64,000 nucleotides of DNA from assembly GCF_030269925.1 (NCBI RefSeq), contig NC_085108.1, forward strand, positions 4,464,001 through 4,528,000, read 5' to 3'. This document shows, piece after piece, positions 44,156 to 55,666 of this stretch. This DNA comes from Bombyx mori (taxonomy: Eukaryota; Arthropoda; Insecta; Lepidoptera; Bombycidae). The position numbers and the translations under genes are program-made. Positions within the stretch are counted from its first letter, which is position 1. Each line of letters opens with the position of its first letter. The notes under the pieces are model-generated. The model did not search any database and was not told where the DNA came from. It worked only from the letters and a program-made list of their open reading frames with translations.

Positions 44156-44632
44156 GCTCGTTTGGATTGTTCTGTATCTGTTAATCGACTGTGAGTTACA
44201 GGACCTCAATTATACCTCTCTGTTCCCCTATACCACGACATGTCCTTCTTCAAATGAGGCTCGATGAATATCCTCAAAGTCTCTAATATCTCTTACCATC
44301 TGATAAGAACCTGTAATGGAAAATAGTTTATAATGTGTAACAAAAACTAGAACTTACCATATCGAACCGCAGCGAAGTAGTAAAGTCTATATATAAACTA
44401 ATAAAGTACAATCTTAATTTATATTAACTCAATTTCTCACGCTGAATAAAATAAAATACCAATTAATTAAAAACGAATCCAGGTCTTGTTTCATCTTCAT
44501 CTAGAGCTAGGTAGGGCTATCTGTTTTTGCACGGCACATCAAAAGGACATACATCGGTCCGGTGCTTTGATATCACAGAATAGTCAAACGTAGACGAGTC
44601 AATTTCGATAAAGCGGCACGACACGGGAACCC
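44156..44632. other. spacer with a LINE-J scrap
   Basis: 'cgacatgtccttcttcaaat' at about 44237 matches LINE-J. The rest is unassigned. Confidence 0.4.
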
Positions 44633-45262
44633 TCTCATCGTGGCCGCCGGTAACTACATGGCCGATCCTGCGGACCAAACGGTAAACAGTCGACGTCGCC
44701 AAAAATACGTCATCTCGCATCCTCCCCCATTTTTTTTAATTGCACTCATGGCTGGACGAGCTCACAGCCCACCTGGTGTTGTTAAGTGGTTACTGGAGCC
44801 CATAGACATCTACAACGTAAATGCGTCACCCACCTTGAGATATAAGTTCTAAGGTCTCAGTATAGTTACAACGGCTGCCCCACCCTTCAAAAATCGAGAC
44901 GCATTCACGGCAGAAATAGGCGATGTGGTGGTACCTACCCGTGCGGACTCACAAGAGGCTTTACCACCAATAATTATGTAAATAATAATTTTGCGAGTTT
45001 GATTTTTAGGTAACCCAAGCACCGGTCATTGTTCTCGTCGAACTCGTCGCTATCGACGAAAGACTCGGCGATCAAATTAACCCATAGACACAGTCCACAG
45101 AGTTTCTCGCCGGATCTTCTCAGTGGGTCGCGTTTCCAATCCGGTGGTAGATTTTGCGAAGCACTGCTCTTGCTAGGGTTCGTGTTAGCAACATCGTCAG
45201 TTTTAAGCACCGTGAGCTCGCCTACTAGCCCGGTGACGCTGATATGGTCCTCTAGACCATAT
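44633..45262 (+). repeat. Rep-F copy split by a Bm1
   Basis: 44633-44727 ('gcggaccaaacggtaaac', 'gtcgacgtcgccaaaaatac') and 45010-45262 ('cggtcattgttctcgtcg' to 'gctgatatggtcctct') are one Rep-F copy, with the coding-like part upstream and the stem-loop part downstream of the Bm1. Confidence 0.8.
44731..45006 (-). mobile_element. Bm1 SINE nested in Rep-F
   Basis: 'tttttttaattgcactcatgg' region, body, and part of the middle ('taataattttgcgagtttga'). The tRNA-like head is missing. Confidence 0.9.
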
Positions 45263-46166
45263 AAAAAAAAGTAGACGAGTGATAAAGTTATATGGCCATG
45301 CTAATGCCTAAATTTGCAAGTTGAGTGATATTTCACCTCATGATCAGCAAGCGAAGTAAATTTTCCCTTTATAGAAAGGTGACACTCTACAAAGCTTGCA
45401 TACGTTATCATGACATGTTAGGAGATTTTAAATTTGCAACGACGATGATATTGCATATAGATGGTTTTTTTTGGTTAAAAACAAATTTAATTAGATAATA
45501 TTACCGTAGTGGGAAATCGTTCAATCATTTAACCTATCTATAATTCAACTCTGTGAAATTCCCTCCCGAGGTATTCGAAAGCCGCAGCGCTCGCGCAGAC
45601 TTTTCTCGGTCTGTCTCTCTCGCACACCAGCCGTCTTGCTCTAACCAAAAGCTCGCCGCCAAGGTTTTTGCCCTGAGCTTCATCGAGTGCAGTTTTTCAC
45701 GTCTTGTACCTGCCTGTAGCCTTCAATCATCGGAGTTCGATCGAAAATATTGAAGCTTTCTGTGGAAGCTTTATGTTAGGTTTCTAAAGCTTTAAATATG
45801 TTTCCTTTTTTTTCGAACGTTTGACTTCGACGTTCAAGTTTTATACATTATTGTTAAACAGGACTTTGTATTACAGAATAAGGACCCGACTGATTTAAAT
45901 AGAATTGTCATTGGTATTTTGTTGAAATGTGTTCAAAAAGTGGTACAGGATTAACTTTTTAGGTAAATGCGTAAAAACAAATATCCCAGTAGGAGCATTT
46001 TTGTAAATCTTCATTTTTATTTCTTACATATACTTGTGCATTTATTACCATAGTATTGAGGCGTTCAATGGCGCCCTCCGCCGCCATATACGATGATGAA
46101 GTTTCTATTTCAGTATTGGTTAAGAGCTTTACTACCCTTGCAACGGGAAAGATGACTGCTTCACGA
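45263..46166. other. single-copy-looking spacer with a GC-rich patch
   Basis: 45553-45760 is GC- and CpG-rich against its surroundings and holds an open frame of 66 codons with no recognisable domain. It could be a promoter or 5' exon, but I see no TATA/Inr pair that I trust. Confidence 0.35.
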
Positions 46167-46346
46167 AACCACGGAGTTTCTAGCAGGATCTTCTGAGTGG
46201 GTCGCGATTCCGATCCTGTGGTAGATTTGGCGAAGCACTACTCTTGTTGTCAAAGTTCTCTAAGGTGGAGCCCCGTAAGTGCGCCCATTTGTCAATTTAA
46301 AATCAGAACAGATCCCCGAGGCCATTGGCAAATAAGTAGGCATAAA
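46167..46346 (+). repeat. Rep-F fragment, decayed
   Basis: 'ggagtttctagcaggatctt', 'gtgggtcgcgattccgatcc', 'gcgaagcactactcttg', then decayed sequence to 'aagtaggcataaaaagg'. Confidence 0.7.
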
Positions 46347-46633
46347 AAGGCATAAATTATTTTGTTGGATAGATCACCTACAGATACTTCGGCCAGTCTA
46401 GTTAATGAACTGTGTCTGTGTCAATCGAATTAATTAGAAATTTTGCGTGATTGAGACACGTTGTTCATGGGTTTTGTTCGGAAGCATGGGACGCGTGTAG
46501 CGTATTAGCTTATTCCGGCTCGTTTGATGAGAAACTTATTGCCCCACGGGCGAGCAACGGACGCGATTACCGAATCCGTGGGTTGCACAAAACGGCTTTG
46601 TTCCAATTTAAATAGGGCAGCAGTTTTTTTTTT
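46347..46633. other. single-copy-looking spacer
   Basis: Nothing recognised. Confidence 0.4.
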
Positions 46634-47038
46634 AAATACGCTTTTATTAGCTTCAGACGTATGTATGTTAGTATGTAACGGAATCTTTGAACATGATTTT
46701 GACCCCCTTCAAGACGTCGGATTAACTCGAAATTTGGTATACTTACTTAAGGACCGATGACAAATCGATATTAAAAATATATGTATTGAAAAAATTTAAA
46801 TTCAACTTAAAACTGAAAAATAAATAATAGTTTAAAAAAACTAACAAATTACGCTTTTATAGAAAATCCAACTAAAAAATAGAAAATAAATTTTAATAAA
46901 TTTGAATTAAAAATATTGTAAGAAAAAATGATTTTATTGTAAAAAAAAGCGTGGGGTGCACGGTATCATAGTTATGAATATTTTATGAACAGATATGAGT
47001 AGAAGGGTTATTTTGATAATATCCTGAAAAGCACACCA
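46634..47038 (+). mobile_element. Rep-FB foldback element, near-complete single arm
   Basis: 'aatacgcttttattagcttc', 'gattaactcgaaatttgg', 'ttacgcttttatagaaaatc', 'atgattttattgtaaaaaaa', 'gcgtggggtgc', then the spacer and 'gcacaccacg', the start of the opposite arm. This copy gives the fullest arm (about 320 nt). Confidence 0.8.
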
Positions 47039-47770
47039 CGAAAATAGACAAGGACAATATGCTGCTCACCTCTGAGAACTCCTCAAGCTATTGAAGCAAT
47101 TATGAGGTAGGAAATAGTTAGACGTTGTGATAGTAAAGAGAAGATGAAAGAAACATCCGATGTCGCTCTTCAGAGAATTACCGTGCAAGGTACATTTATA
47201 ATAAAAGGGATTACAAAGTCTGTTCGTAAATCCATAGGCTAACTCCCAGTATTCTTAGTCTATAGACACTATTAATTAGACTGATCCAAATAAGGCTTCA
47301 GCGGCCTCAAAGAACTAAATCTCTGCCATAAGCACTGCCGTCGAAGGACGTGGGACCATGTGTACGTTCTCAACAAAGCCTCATGAAGCCATGACTCTCA
47401 GCATTGAGGATAATCGACGCAAGGAGAGAGACACCAATTACTACTATTCGTCTACTTATCGTAAAAAAAGTTAGGGAGTTTATAATTCAACAACGTTCTT
47501 TGAATCACGATGCGATTGTTCTCTGTCTCTAGTTTAGCTCTGCGTGAACACAAGGGGTATTACAATAGGCACGCGCGAGCCCGTGGGGTGTCGTCATAAT
47601 ATTGTGATAATAAACGTTAAATGCCATTAAAACCTATGAATTGATGGGGCTCTAATCGCTTTGTTATAGCTATGTGAAGTTAAAGAACGATTGATGCTAG
47701 AAGATTAGTGTGCACAATGGATGTGGCATAAATGACGCGGTGATGAAAGAAAATTCACGCTCAGGCTTGC
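47039..47770. other. single-copy-looking spacer
   Basis: Frames are closed. 47280-47420 ('ctgccgtcgaaggacgtggg') has a coding-like feel but I cannot identify it; an old LINE is possible. Confidence 0.35.
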
Positions 47771-47996
47771 TTATTTTTTTTTTTGATTAGGTAGGTGGAC
47801 GAGCTCACAGCCCACCTGGTGTTAAGTGGTTACTGGAGCCCATAGATATCTACAACGTAAATGCGCCACCCATCTTGAGATATAAGTTCTAAGGTCTCAG
47901 AATAGTTACAACGGCTGCCCCACTGATTCGTGGCAGAAATAGGCAGGGTGGTGGTGCCTACCCGTGCGGACTCACAAGAGGTCCTACCGCCAGTAA
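47771..47996 (-). mobile_element. Bm1 SINE
   Basis: T tail, 'gattaggtaggtggacgag' to 'gaggtcctaccgccagtaa'. Missing the 'cttcaaaccgaaacgcatt' segment. Confidence 0.93.
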
Positions 47997-48164
47997 AGAA
48001 ATTCGAATTTCAATTATTTTACTGTCACTTTTTTGCGTGTTTTACTTTAATGTAGCTAGCTGGTTTTACATGGTCATCGTATCTGCTTGGAATAAGTGCC
48101 CTAAAAAACATCAGAATTTATTTAGTCTCACAGTTCGCATTTAAATTTTCAAGGCGAATAGATT

Positions 48165-48586
48165 TATTGCATATATTTTGGCGCATGGTATCAGTAGTTA
48201 TAAATATTTTATGAACAGATATGAGTAGAAGAGTTATTTTGATAATATCCTAAAAGCACACCACGCCTTTTTTACAATAAAATCAGTTTTTCTTACACTA
48301 TTTTTAATTCAAATTTATTAAAATTTATTTTTTAGTTGGTTTTTCTATAAAAGTGTATTTTGTTAGTTTATTTAAACTATTATTTATTTTTCATTTATTA
48401 CTTGAATTTCAATTTTTTTGTAAATTTTTTTTTTCAATTTTTTTTATTAATATTCAATTTTCATCGGTCCTTAATAGGTATACCAAATTTCGAGTTAATC
48501 CGACTTTTTGAAGGGGGTCAAAATCATGTTCAAAGATTCCGTTACATACTAACATACATCTGAAGCTAATAAAAGCGTATTAAAAA
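48165..48586 (-). mobile_element. Rep-FB foldback element, single-arm copy
   Basis: Spacer 'gataatatcctaaaagcaca', inner arm 'ccttttttacaataaaatca', outer end 'agctaataaaagcgtattaa'. The spacer orientation relative to the inner arm matches the copy at 37870 and is opposite to 9408 and 46634. Confidence 0.78.
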
Positions 48587-48764
48587 GGTCCGAGCGTACA
48601 CGTGCAATCTCGCTTATAATATGCTATCCATTTTTATTCACTCCAAGTTCGGTGGTCGATTTGATAGGATTATTTATTTGTATCACTGCACCGCGTGGGA
48701 CGGTAGGCGCCACTGACAGTTTTGGTTCGTTACAATTTTTGACATTGATAATGGCTACTGCTTC

Positions 48765-48927
48765 TCCTATCCACAGACATCCACTGCTGGACACAAGTCT
48801 CTTACATGGGTAGCCACAACGACAGGTCCCGCGCAGTCTGCATCTTGTTGAATCCTGCGATCTTCAACAGGTCGTCAGTCTACCTCATGGGAGGTTTAAG
48901 GACGCTTCGTCTTCTGGTACTCCGACT
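48765..48927 (-). mobile_element. RTE-type LINE fragment
   Basis: 'ccacagacatccactgctgg', 'cttcaacaggtcgtcagtct', 'tcatgggaggtttaaggacg', 'cttctggtactccgactcg' resemble the antisense of an RTE-type LINE 3' region common in moths. Assigned from memory; low coding content left. Confidence 0.5.
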
Positions 48928-49325
48928 CGAAGTCGTTGTGGTCTAAAGGATAAGACGTCCGATTTTCGTCCAATTTTTCTAATGAAATACGTACTTAATA
49001 AATGTTTACGATCGACTTTCACGGTGAAGGAATAATATCGTGTAATAAAAATCAGACCCGCAAAATTATAATTTGCGTAATTACTGGTGGTAGGACCTCT
49101 TGTGAGTCTGCGCGGGTAGGTACCAACACTCCGCCTATTTCTGCCGTGAAGCAGTAATGCGTTTCGGCTTGAAGGGTGGGGCAGCCGTTATAACTATACT
49201 GAGACCTTAGAACTTATATCTCAAGGTGGGTGGTGCATTTACGTTGTAAGTGTCTATGGGCTCCAGTAACCACTTAACACCAGGTGTGCTGTGAGCTGGT
49301 CCACCCACCTAAGTAACAAAAAAAA
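48928..49325 (+). mobile_element. Bm1 SINE with partly deleted head
   Basis: 'gaagtcgttgtggtctaaag' then 'gacgtccgattttcgtccaa', so the B box is lost. Middle and body are present, ending 'acctaagtaacaaaaaaaa'. Its 3' flank is shared with the Bm1 at 62946. Confidence 0.9.
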
Positions 49326-49450
49326 TTCAGAAGCCCCGATATAATTAAAAAAAAGAAAATATCGTACGATTTAAGCGGTCGTATTGATTTTCTTTCGGGG
49401 ACGCTGTCACTGGATGCTTTCAGAAGTCAGAAACATTAACGAAAGAGATC
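49326..49450 (+). repeat. flank shared with 63188-63312
   Basis: 'tatcgtacgatttaagcgg', 'cgtattgattttctttcggg', 'acgctgtcactggatgcttt' recur after the Bm1 at 62946 with roughly 85-88 percent identity by eye. Confidence 0.8.
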
Positions 49451-49623
49451 CCCCATCTATGCAATAATTAAAAAGATTGCTGAATCTCGCTTACGACATT
49501 TTCAGGATACGGTTGCATATATACAAGTTCCGATCATTCGGACCGAGACGAGTCGGTCTACCGACGAATATCACCAGCTCTGTGGAAGATTTTTCCCAAA
49601 CGAGAATTGGTCAGTATCTATTA

Positions 49624-49870
49624 TTACTGGTGGTAGTATCTCTTGAGAGTCCGCACGGGCAGTACCACCACCCTGCCTATTTCTGCCGTGAAGCAGTAAT
49701 GCGTTTCAGCTTGATGGGTGGGGCAGCCGTTGTAACTATACTGAGACCTTAGAACTTATATCTCAAGGTGGGTGGCACATTTACGTTGTAAATGTCTATG
49801 AGCTCCAGTAACCGCTTAACACCAGGTGGGCTGTGAGCTCGTCCACCCATCTAAGCAATAAAAAAAAAAG
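49624..49870 (+). mobile_element. Bm1 SINE
   Basis: 'attactggtggtagtatctc' to 'aagcaataaaaaaaaaaag'. Complete body. The frame 49477-49752 that runs into it is not a gene. Confidence 0.94.
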
Positions 49871-50340
49871 AATAACAGCAAGATACGGTATTGTTCTGAA
49901 TAACATATTACAAATACGTAAAAGGCACATTGAAAGCTGCCGATTTCCCGTCGAGCTCATAAAGAATTAATATGGCGAACGATCAAAAGCAATTTGTCGT
50001 ATCCCCAACTTCAACGAACCGGTCTAATTAACGAGATCATTGTACAACAATTTAACAATTACATTATGTAATTGGCTCGTTCTGATTTAAGATTTTGTGT
50101 AGTTGAAGGCTGATTGTTGTCACGTGGTCGTCTCTCACAATGGCCCGTAATTTTGTATCCGTCAAGGGGGTACATTGAAACTATTTGCTGTGATTTTTTA
50201 ATTTTTTTATTTAATCTAGACGGGTCGAAGAGATTGCTTATGACAATCGTACGAGTAAACATAAACTTTTATATGATCGTTTTTAAATCTGGGAAAACGC
50301 TATTAAGCAAGGCAACACAACTAGTTGCAGTTGCAGAACA
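49871..50340. other. single-copy-looking spacer
   Basis: Nothing recognised. 50114-50262 is open on both strands by chance. Confidence 0.4.
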
Positions 50341-50449
50341 AAACGGCTGCCTCATCCTTCGAACCGAAACGCATCACTGATTCGCGGCAGAAATAGGCAG
50401 GATGGTGGTACCTACCCGTGAGGACTCACAAGACGTCCTACCACCAGTA
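50341..50449 (-). mobile_element. Bm1 SINE 5' half of body
   Basis: 'aacggctgcctcatccttcg' to 'gacgtcctaccaccagtaaa'. The 3' half is missing. Confidence 0.88.
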
Positions 50450-50530
50450 AAATATAATACAAATAATCAGATTGTCGTCTGTGATAACGAGAACTGTATA
50501 GGAAACGTCAAAAATTATATTGTAATGACA

Positions 50531-50946
50531 ATATGAATATGTGAAGCAAAAACTTTGTATCCCTTTTTACGAAAATTGCGCGGACGGAGGAGTATGAAAT
50601 TTCCCACACTTATAGAGAATATAGAGAAGAAGTGCACAATGCTAATATTTTTTTAAAATAACGCATAAAAGATACATTAAATCAGTAAAGAAAACATTAC
50701 ACACACTACATACCATGTATTTGACGCACACACGCATGCATACTATTTATTGTCAAACTTTTGTTCTTGACGTCTGTGGTCAAATTGAGAATATATTAAA
50801 TATTTTTTGTCTTTATTAATTTTTTTTTTATAGTGTAGCGTTGGCGAAATTTGTGATTATAGAAGTATAAAATACAATCATAATAGGGTACAAACTTACA
50901 ATTCCAATTAATTATAGTCGAATTTCGACTACTGCGGGACCTCTAG
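50531..50946 (+). mobile_element. HelA (Lep1-like) Helitron
   Basis: 5' end altered ('atatgaatatgtgaagcaaa'), 3' end intact: hairpin 'cgaatttcg' then 'gcgggacctctag' before T. Confidence 0.9.
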
Positions 50947-51207
50947 TTTTTTTTAATTGATCTAGACTGGTCGAAGAGATTGTTTATGGCAATCCTAAAC
51001 ATAAAATTTTATGTGATTATTTGCATTTGGTTCCGGTATAACACTGTTTGTTATGTTAGACCAAAGCACCCAAATAGTTGCATTAGAATTGATTCTTGAT
51101 GCATGGGCAAATTTATAAGTTAATCGGATACCCTGAATTCGATGTGTTTTTCTCTACCTATTCTAGTTACCTCGAGGGGTTATACTTGATTCATCGGGCG
51201 AAGAGTA

Positions 51208-51510
51208 CGTTTCCAGAAATCTTTTTTACCACGTACCAGTTCATCCATACTACCTGGAGCCACTGCGGTTATCCACAGTGCGTTTCCAAAGACCTTTTTT
51301 GCCACGTACCATCCGGCTTTGGAATGAGTTCCCCTCCACGGTGTTTCCCGAGCGCTATGACATGTCCTTCTTCAAACGAGGCTTGTGGAGAGGACTCAAC
51401 GGTAGACAGTGACTTGGCTCTGTCCCCGGCATTGGTGTAGCCCATGGGCGCGGGAACTATTCACCATCAGGTTGGATGTATGCTCGTCTGTCTACAAGGG
51501 CATTAAAAAA
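51208..51510 (+). mobile_element. LINE-J 3' end
   Basis: 'gtttccagaaatctttttta' and a partly repeated 'gtttccaaagacctttttt' suggest an internal duplication. Then 'ggtgtttcccgagcgctatg', 'gacttggctctgtccccgg', ending 'aagggcattaaaaaaaag'. Confidence 0.85.
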
Positions 51511-51519
51511 AAGAATAAG

Positions 51520-51665
51520 TGACCTCACGGGGCTTTAACATGGCGAATTTTCTAACACTAGTCATAGCAAGAGCCGTGCTTCGCAGAATCTACTACTGGA
51601 TCGGAAACACGACCCACTGAGAAGATCAGGCGAGAAACTTAGTGGGCCATGTCTGAGGGAGAATT
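51520..51665 (-). repeat. Rep-F copy, short
   Basis: 'agagccgtgcttcgcagaat', 'ctactactggatcggaaac', 'cccactgagaagatcaggcg' and 'gagaaacttagtgggcc'. Confidence 0.82.
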
Positions 51666-52239
51666 AAATGGAAATTACGCTTAAAGATACACGAATGAAG
51701 TTCTTCTCAGTCGTTCACTCCTGGCGGAGTGGTCGTGGTTACGTAAGTCTTAATATTTGGTTGCGGCTTTTGAGAGGCTTCTCCATCTCTCTCTATTTGT
51801 GGCGAATGAAGTTAATAGAAGCAAATTATAAAGTGACCCAGCCCGATCCGGCGACCTCGCACTTGCTAGGCAACCTATTCACTCATCGAAGTTTATAATA
51901 CAAAACTAACCATCAAATTTAATTTTTTTTTGTTTTGTTTTTTTTTTCTAATTTGACAAAAGCTCCATTATTTCGGGTTGGCCGCCGAAAGCTCAATTAT
52001 ACTGATTAAAAAAAAAAAACGCATGCGGACATATAATTTTGTAACCATAATAATTCGTCGGGACAGATTTTTTGTTTGTTTGTCCCTAATAATTATTTTT
52101 CCGTTTCGTGTAATGCGAACAACGTAGTGGCGTCGTTATATTGCTCCGATGCTAACGACTTCCATTCGATTCGCTCATCATCATGCTTTTTGTTTCTGGG
52201 CGACTGCGAAAACGGGAAAAGTTCTAGTAACAATATTAC
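51666..52239. other. single-copy-looking spacer
   Basis: T-runs near 51930; no gene or repeat recognised. Confidence 0.4.
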
Positions 52240-52723
52240 CTTAATATCATCATCGTCTTAGGCCTTACAGCCCAGGGTGGGCCTTAGCCTGGTCCAGTGT
52301 GTCTCTCCAGACTGCTCTGTTCAGGGCTTTCTCTTTCCAGTTCTTGACGCCGATATTTTTGAGGTCGCGCTCCACGCCATCCAACCATCGGAGTTTGGGT
52401 CTGCCACGACTTCTGCGGCCCTCTGGTTTGCCATAGAGCAATTGTCTCGGCATTCTGATACTCTCCATTCGAACCACATGTCCTGCCCATCGTAGGCGTC
52501 CAATCTTTATAGTTGTTATGATGTTAGGATCTTTGTAAACATCATACAACTCGTGGTTATAGCGCGTCCTCCATATCTCGTTTTCCTGCACAGCACCGAA
52601 TATCCGTCTTAGAATCTTACGCTCGAACACAAGTAGACGGTTCTCATCCTTTTTGCTGAGTACCCATGTCTCTGAGCCATAAATAAGAATGGGTCTCAGT
52701 AGGGTTATTAGCTTAATATATAT
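52240..52723 (-). mobile_element. RTE-type LINE, C-terminal end of reverse transcriptase
   Basis: Minus-strand open frame (stop at 52265) encoding about 150 RTE residues: LITLLRPILIYGSETWVLSK, NRLLVFERKILRRIFG, IGRLRWAGHVVRM, RRSRGRPKLRWLDGVERD and KNWKEKALNRAVWRDTLDQA up to AHPGL. These are hallmarks of the C-terminal domain of RTE/BovB-type proteins. Endonuclease and RT catalytic motifs are absent (5' truncation). The annotated start MWAVSPSIHLSNKA comes from the adjoining Bm1 and is not LINE sequence. The 3' end abuts a short (atc)n tract. Confidence 0.9.
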
Positions 52724-52969
52724 TATTGCTTTATTGCTTAAATGGATGGACGGGCTCACAGCCCACATTGCGTTAAGTGGTTGGTGGAACCTATAGACAT
52801 CTGCAACGTAAATGCGCCACCCACCTTGAGATATAAGTTCTAAAGTCTCAGTATAGTTACAACGGCTACCCCGCTCTTCAAACCGAAACGCATTACTGCT
52901 TCACGGCACAAATAGGCCGGGTGGTGGTTCCTACCCGTGCGGACTCATAAGAGGTCCTACCACCAGTAA
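52724..52969 (-). mobile_element. Bm1 SINE
   Basis: 'ttattgcttaaatggatgg' to 'gaggtcctaccaccagtaag'. Its tail abuts the truncated 5' end of the RTE piece. Confidence 0.93.
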
Positions 52970-53027
52970 GCGTGTTAAAAAATAATTCAAACAACATAAC
53001 CACTCAATAGTAATGTCTAATTTCGGT

Positions 53028-53192
53028 GCGAGCCAGTGCTCTTGAGTTGTTAGGTCTCTTTCGGAGGCGCTTGAGCAGCTGTTAACAAACTCAATGCCTC
53101 CTGGCTGAGCCTTTGCTCGCCCACCTGTCCTGGTGAAACTGGAAAGGCCTGCGGGCCACCAATGATCCTTCCTTCATAATAAAAAAAAATCG
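53028..53192 (+). repeat. Rep-F2 3' part
   Basis: 'ttgttaggtctctttcggag', 'ctgagcctttgctcgcccac', 'ggtgaaactggaaaggcctg', ending 'cttcataataaaaaaaa'. Confidence 0.8.
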
Positions 53193-53387
53193 AGTTCACA
53201 ATACACATATGGCGCGCCGGTGCACCTTCAGCTGAGAATCAGAATTAAGGAAAGAACACTAGGAAATTAGGTAGGAAAAGACAGAGCACTCACGGATCTA
53301 TTCTGGAAAAATAATCGATAGGACAACGTACATAATAAAATAATCTAAAAACTAAAGTAATATGTAAACGATTATTTTTATTGAATA

Positions 53388-53630
53388 CTAGCTGTACCCG
53401 TCCGCTTTGCTGGGCATTTAGAATTAACATTATTATTTCTCACCCTCACAAAGATGCTCATCATTAACACCCCTGCAACTGGTGTAGAGAGTCCAACACT
53501 CTTAAAAATATTAGCCTATCCATTAAGTACATGTATTTTCTACACGGATACCAAGTTTCAAGTCAATCGGATGCATGGTTCAGTAGTTATAACGGAACAT
53601 CCGTAAAAACCACTGTAGATTTATATATTT
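53388..53630 (-). mobile_element. HelB non-autonomous Helitron
   Basis: 'ctagctgtacccgtccgctt', 'gagtccaacactcttaaaaa', 'acatccgtaaaaaccactg', ending 'gatttatatatttatat'. Near-complete. Confidence 0.85.
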
Positions 53631-54053
53631 ATATATGTATGTACAGATTTATTTGTTTATTTATTTATTAGACATTCATATTAATATTTCAACAATTATT
53701 ACTGTATTACTTGTTAAATTTGAATTTCAAAGTATGTTTTGATTAGGTATTCTTTTTCTTTTTTTAGTTTTAGTATTCCATCATCCAGCCGATGAATTGC
53801 CAATTTTATGTACGCCATGATTGTCACATGCATCAGGCCATAAATTTAATAGTTTAAGTTATCCTCAATGTTATGTTTGTGATGTGGCAGTACTGTTTTA
53901 AATAAATAAGTAAATAAATATTATTTGAAATTATAACACCTTAAAATCCTAATTGTCCTAGTCGTTAATTCTCAAAGGTTTTCATGAGACGTTGACACAA
54001 TTGAAATTATTTTAAACTGTTTTATTAATTTATTTGTATATACTTATATATTT
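53631..54053. other. AT-rich spacer
   Basis: 53640-53930 ends 'aaataaataagtaaataaat' and may be an old LINE 3' UTR; not assigned. Confidence 0.35.
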
Positions 54054-54220
54054 AGCTAGATGAATACTGTCATCCGTCTTGAGACAAGAGGTCTAAGTCT
54101 AAATTGGAAGTTATACGAAACCTGTTAAGCTTTCTCACTCTACGAACCGGAACGCATTGCTCCATCATGGATACAACCTTTCCTACCCGGGCAGACTCAC
54201 AAGATGTTATACCCTTAATG
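54054..54220 (-). mobile_element. Bm1 SINE, heavily decayed
   Basis: 'catccgtcttgagacaagag', 'gaaccggaacgcattgctcc', 'gcagactcacaagatgttat' follow minus-strand Bm1 order. Confidence 0.6.
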
Positions 54221-54877
54221 GATATTTAAATATTATGCTCTCGCGTTTATTACTGGGATTATTCTCATAAATTCCGTAATTATAAAACTTAAATAAACGC
54301 CAAATGAAGCCGTAAAATTAGATGTAATTGCATTTAAACTTGGATTTGAGTTTAGTAAAATTAAAATATAAAATACTTTTGATCACGATGGTAGAATATG
54401 CTACTATTTCATCTTAACATCATTGAATAGTGATGAGCAGATGTATAAGGTCATTGCTTTTTAGTTGAATTTTAAAATAAGAATTTCTTATCGTATAACG
54501 GGCTGTCTTTCAGTCACGTAATGTAACCCGCAGAACCTTAACAGACCTACCCTAAATATTATAATAATAAAAATGTACAGTCGTCGCCACAATGACATTT
54601 TTTTTTGCTTGTGAAGCAACCTGTCTCTTGTACGTGAGTACAGCCGGTAAGAAAATTGATAGAAATAATTAAAAAAAAAGTACATTTTATTGTTTTAAAA
54701 TTTATTCTTATTTCTTTTTCGAATAAATTGCATTTTCTTACTGTGGCAACCGGACGAGATTAAAACTCACTTAGTGCTAAGTCGTTATTCAAGCCACTAG
54801 ACACTAGACAGAGACTATAATTGGAACAGCGCAACGCGATTGCAACGACGTGTGAGTAGTGTGTGTGTAGTAGTTTT
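54221..54877. other. AT-rich spacer
   Basis: Nothing recognised. Confidence 0.45.
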
Positions 54878-55112
54878 ACTGGTGGGAGGACCTCTTGTGA
54901 GTCCGAGCAGATAGGTACCACCACCCTGCCAATTTCTGCCGTGAAGCAGTAATGCGTTTCGGTTTGGGGCAGCCGTTGTAATTATACTGAGACCTTAGAA
55001 CTTATACCTCAAGGTGGGTGGCGCATTTACGTTGTAGATGTCTATGGGCTCCAGTAACCACTTAACACCAGGTGAGCTGTGAGCTCGTCCACCCATCTAA
55101 GCAATAAAAAAA
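54878..55112 (+). mobile_element. Bm1 SINE
   Basis: 'actggtgggaggacctcttg' to 'taagcaataaaaaaagac'. Short deletion after 'cgtttcggtttg'. Confidence 0.94.
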
Positions 55113-55307
55113 GACATTTAGATGCAAACAAATATTTTTCCCTGATAAATTGACTGACTGAGATACTAACAGCAATGCAACAGAACTGCAAATTAATTAA
55201 ATATAGATTATCGCATGTGGCAACATTATATCATAAGCGTGTTGATTAATTGATGACAAGAATATTAACGCCGTTGTTATGACTATTTATACTTTTGGTA
55301 CGTTTTT

Positions 55308-55418
55308 TCCCCCTACCTATTCGTTGGTAGCCTTAGGGGCTATTCCAGTAACGCTGTGACTCAGGTGAGCTCACGGGGCTCAATCTGAGAAGTTAAGCTA
55401 GCACTAGCCCTAGTAAGT
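55308..55418 (-). repeat. Rep-F 3' end fragment
   Basis: 'cccctacctattcgttggta', 'gctattccagtaacgctg', 'gtgagctcacggggctcaat', 'gctagcactagccctag'. Confidence 0.75.
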
Positions 55419-55666
55419 TATATGTTACATAAACAATTGCTTCAAAGGAACTAAAAAGAGAAAATAAAAATGGTTTTTTTTCTTCAAAAAATTTCTGCAC
55501 GATTGTACCGAAGATGTCACTGAACAGAAATTGCTTAGTAAACCACAATGCTTATCGAACTAGACCCAGGACAGATGGACCGGGCAAATTGCATGTTTTG
55601 TATTTACCAAAGTAGATTTGTCCCGCGGTTCTATCCGGGCTTCTTTTCGTATGAACAGTATATATA

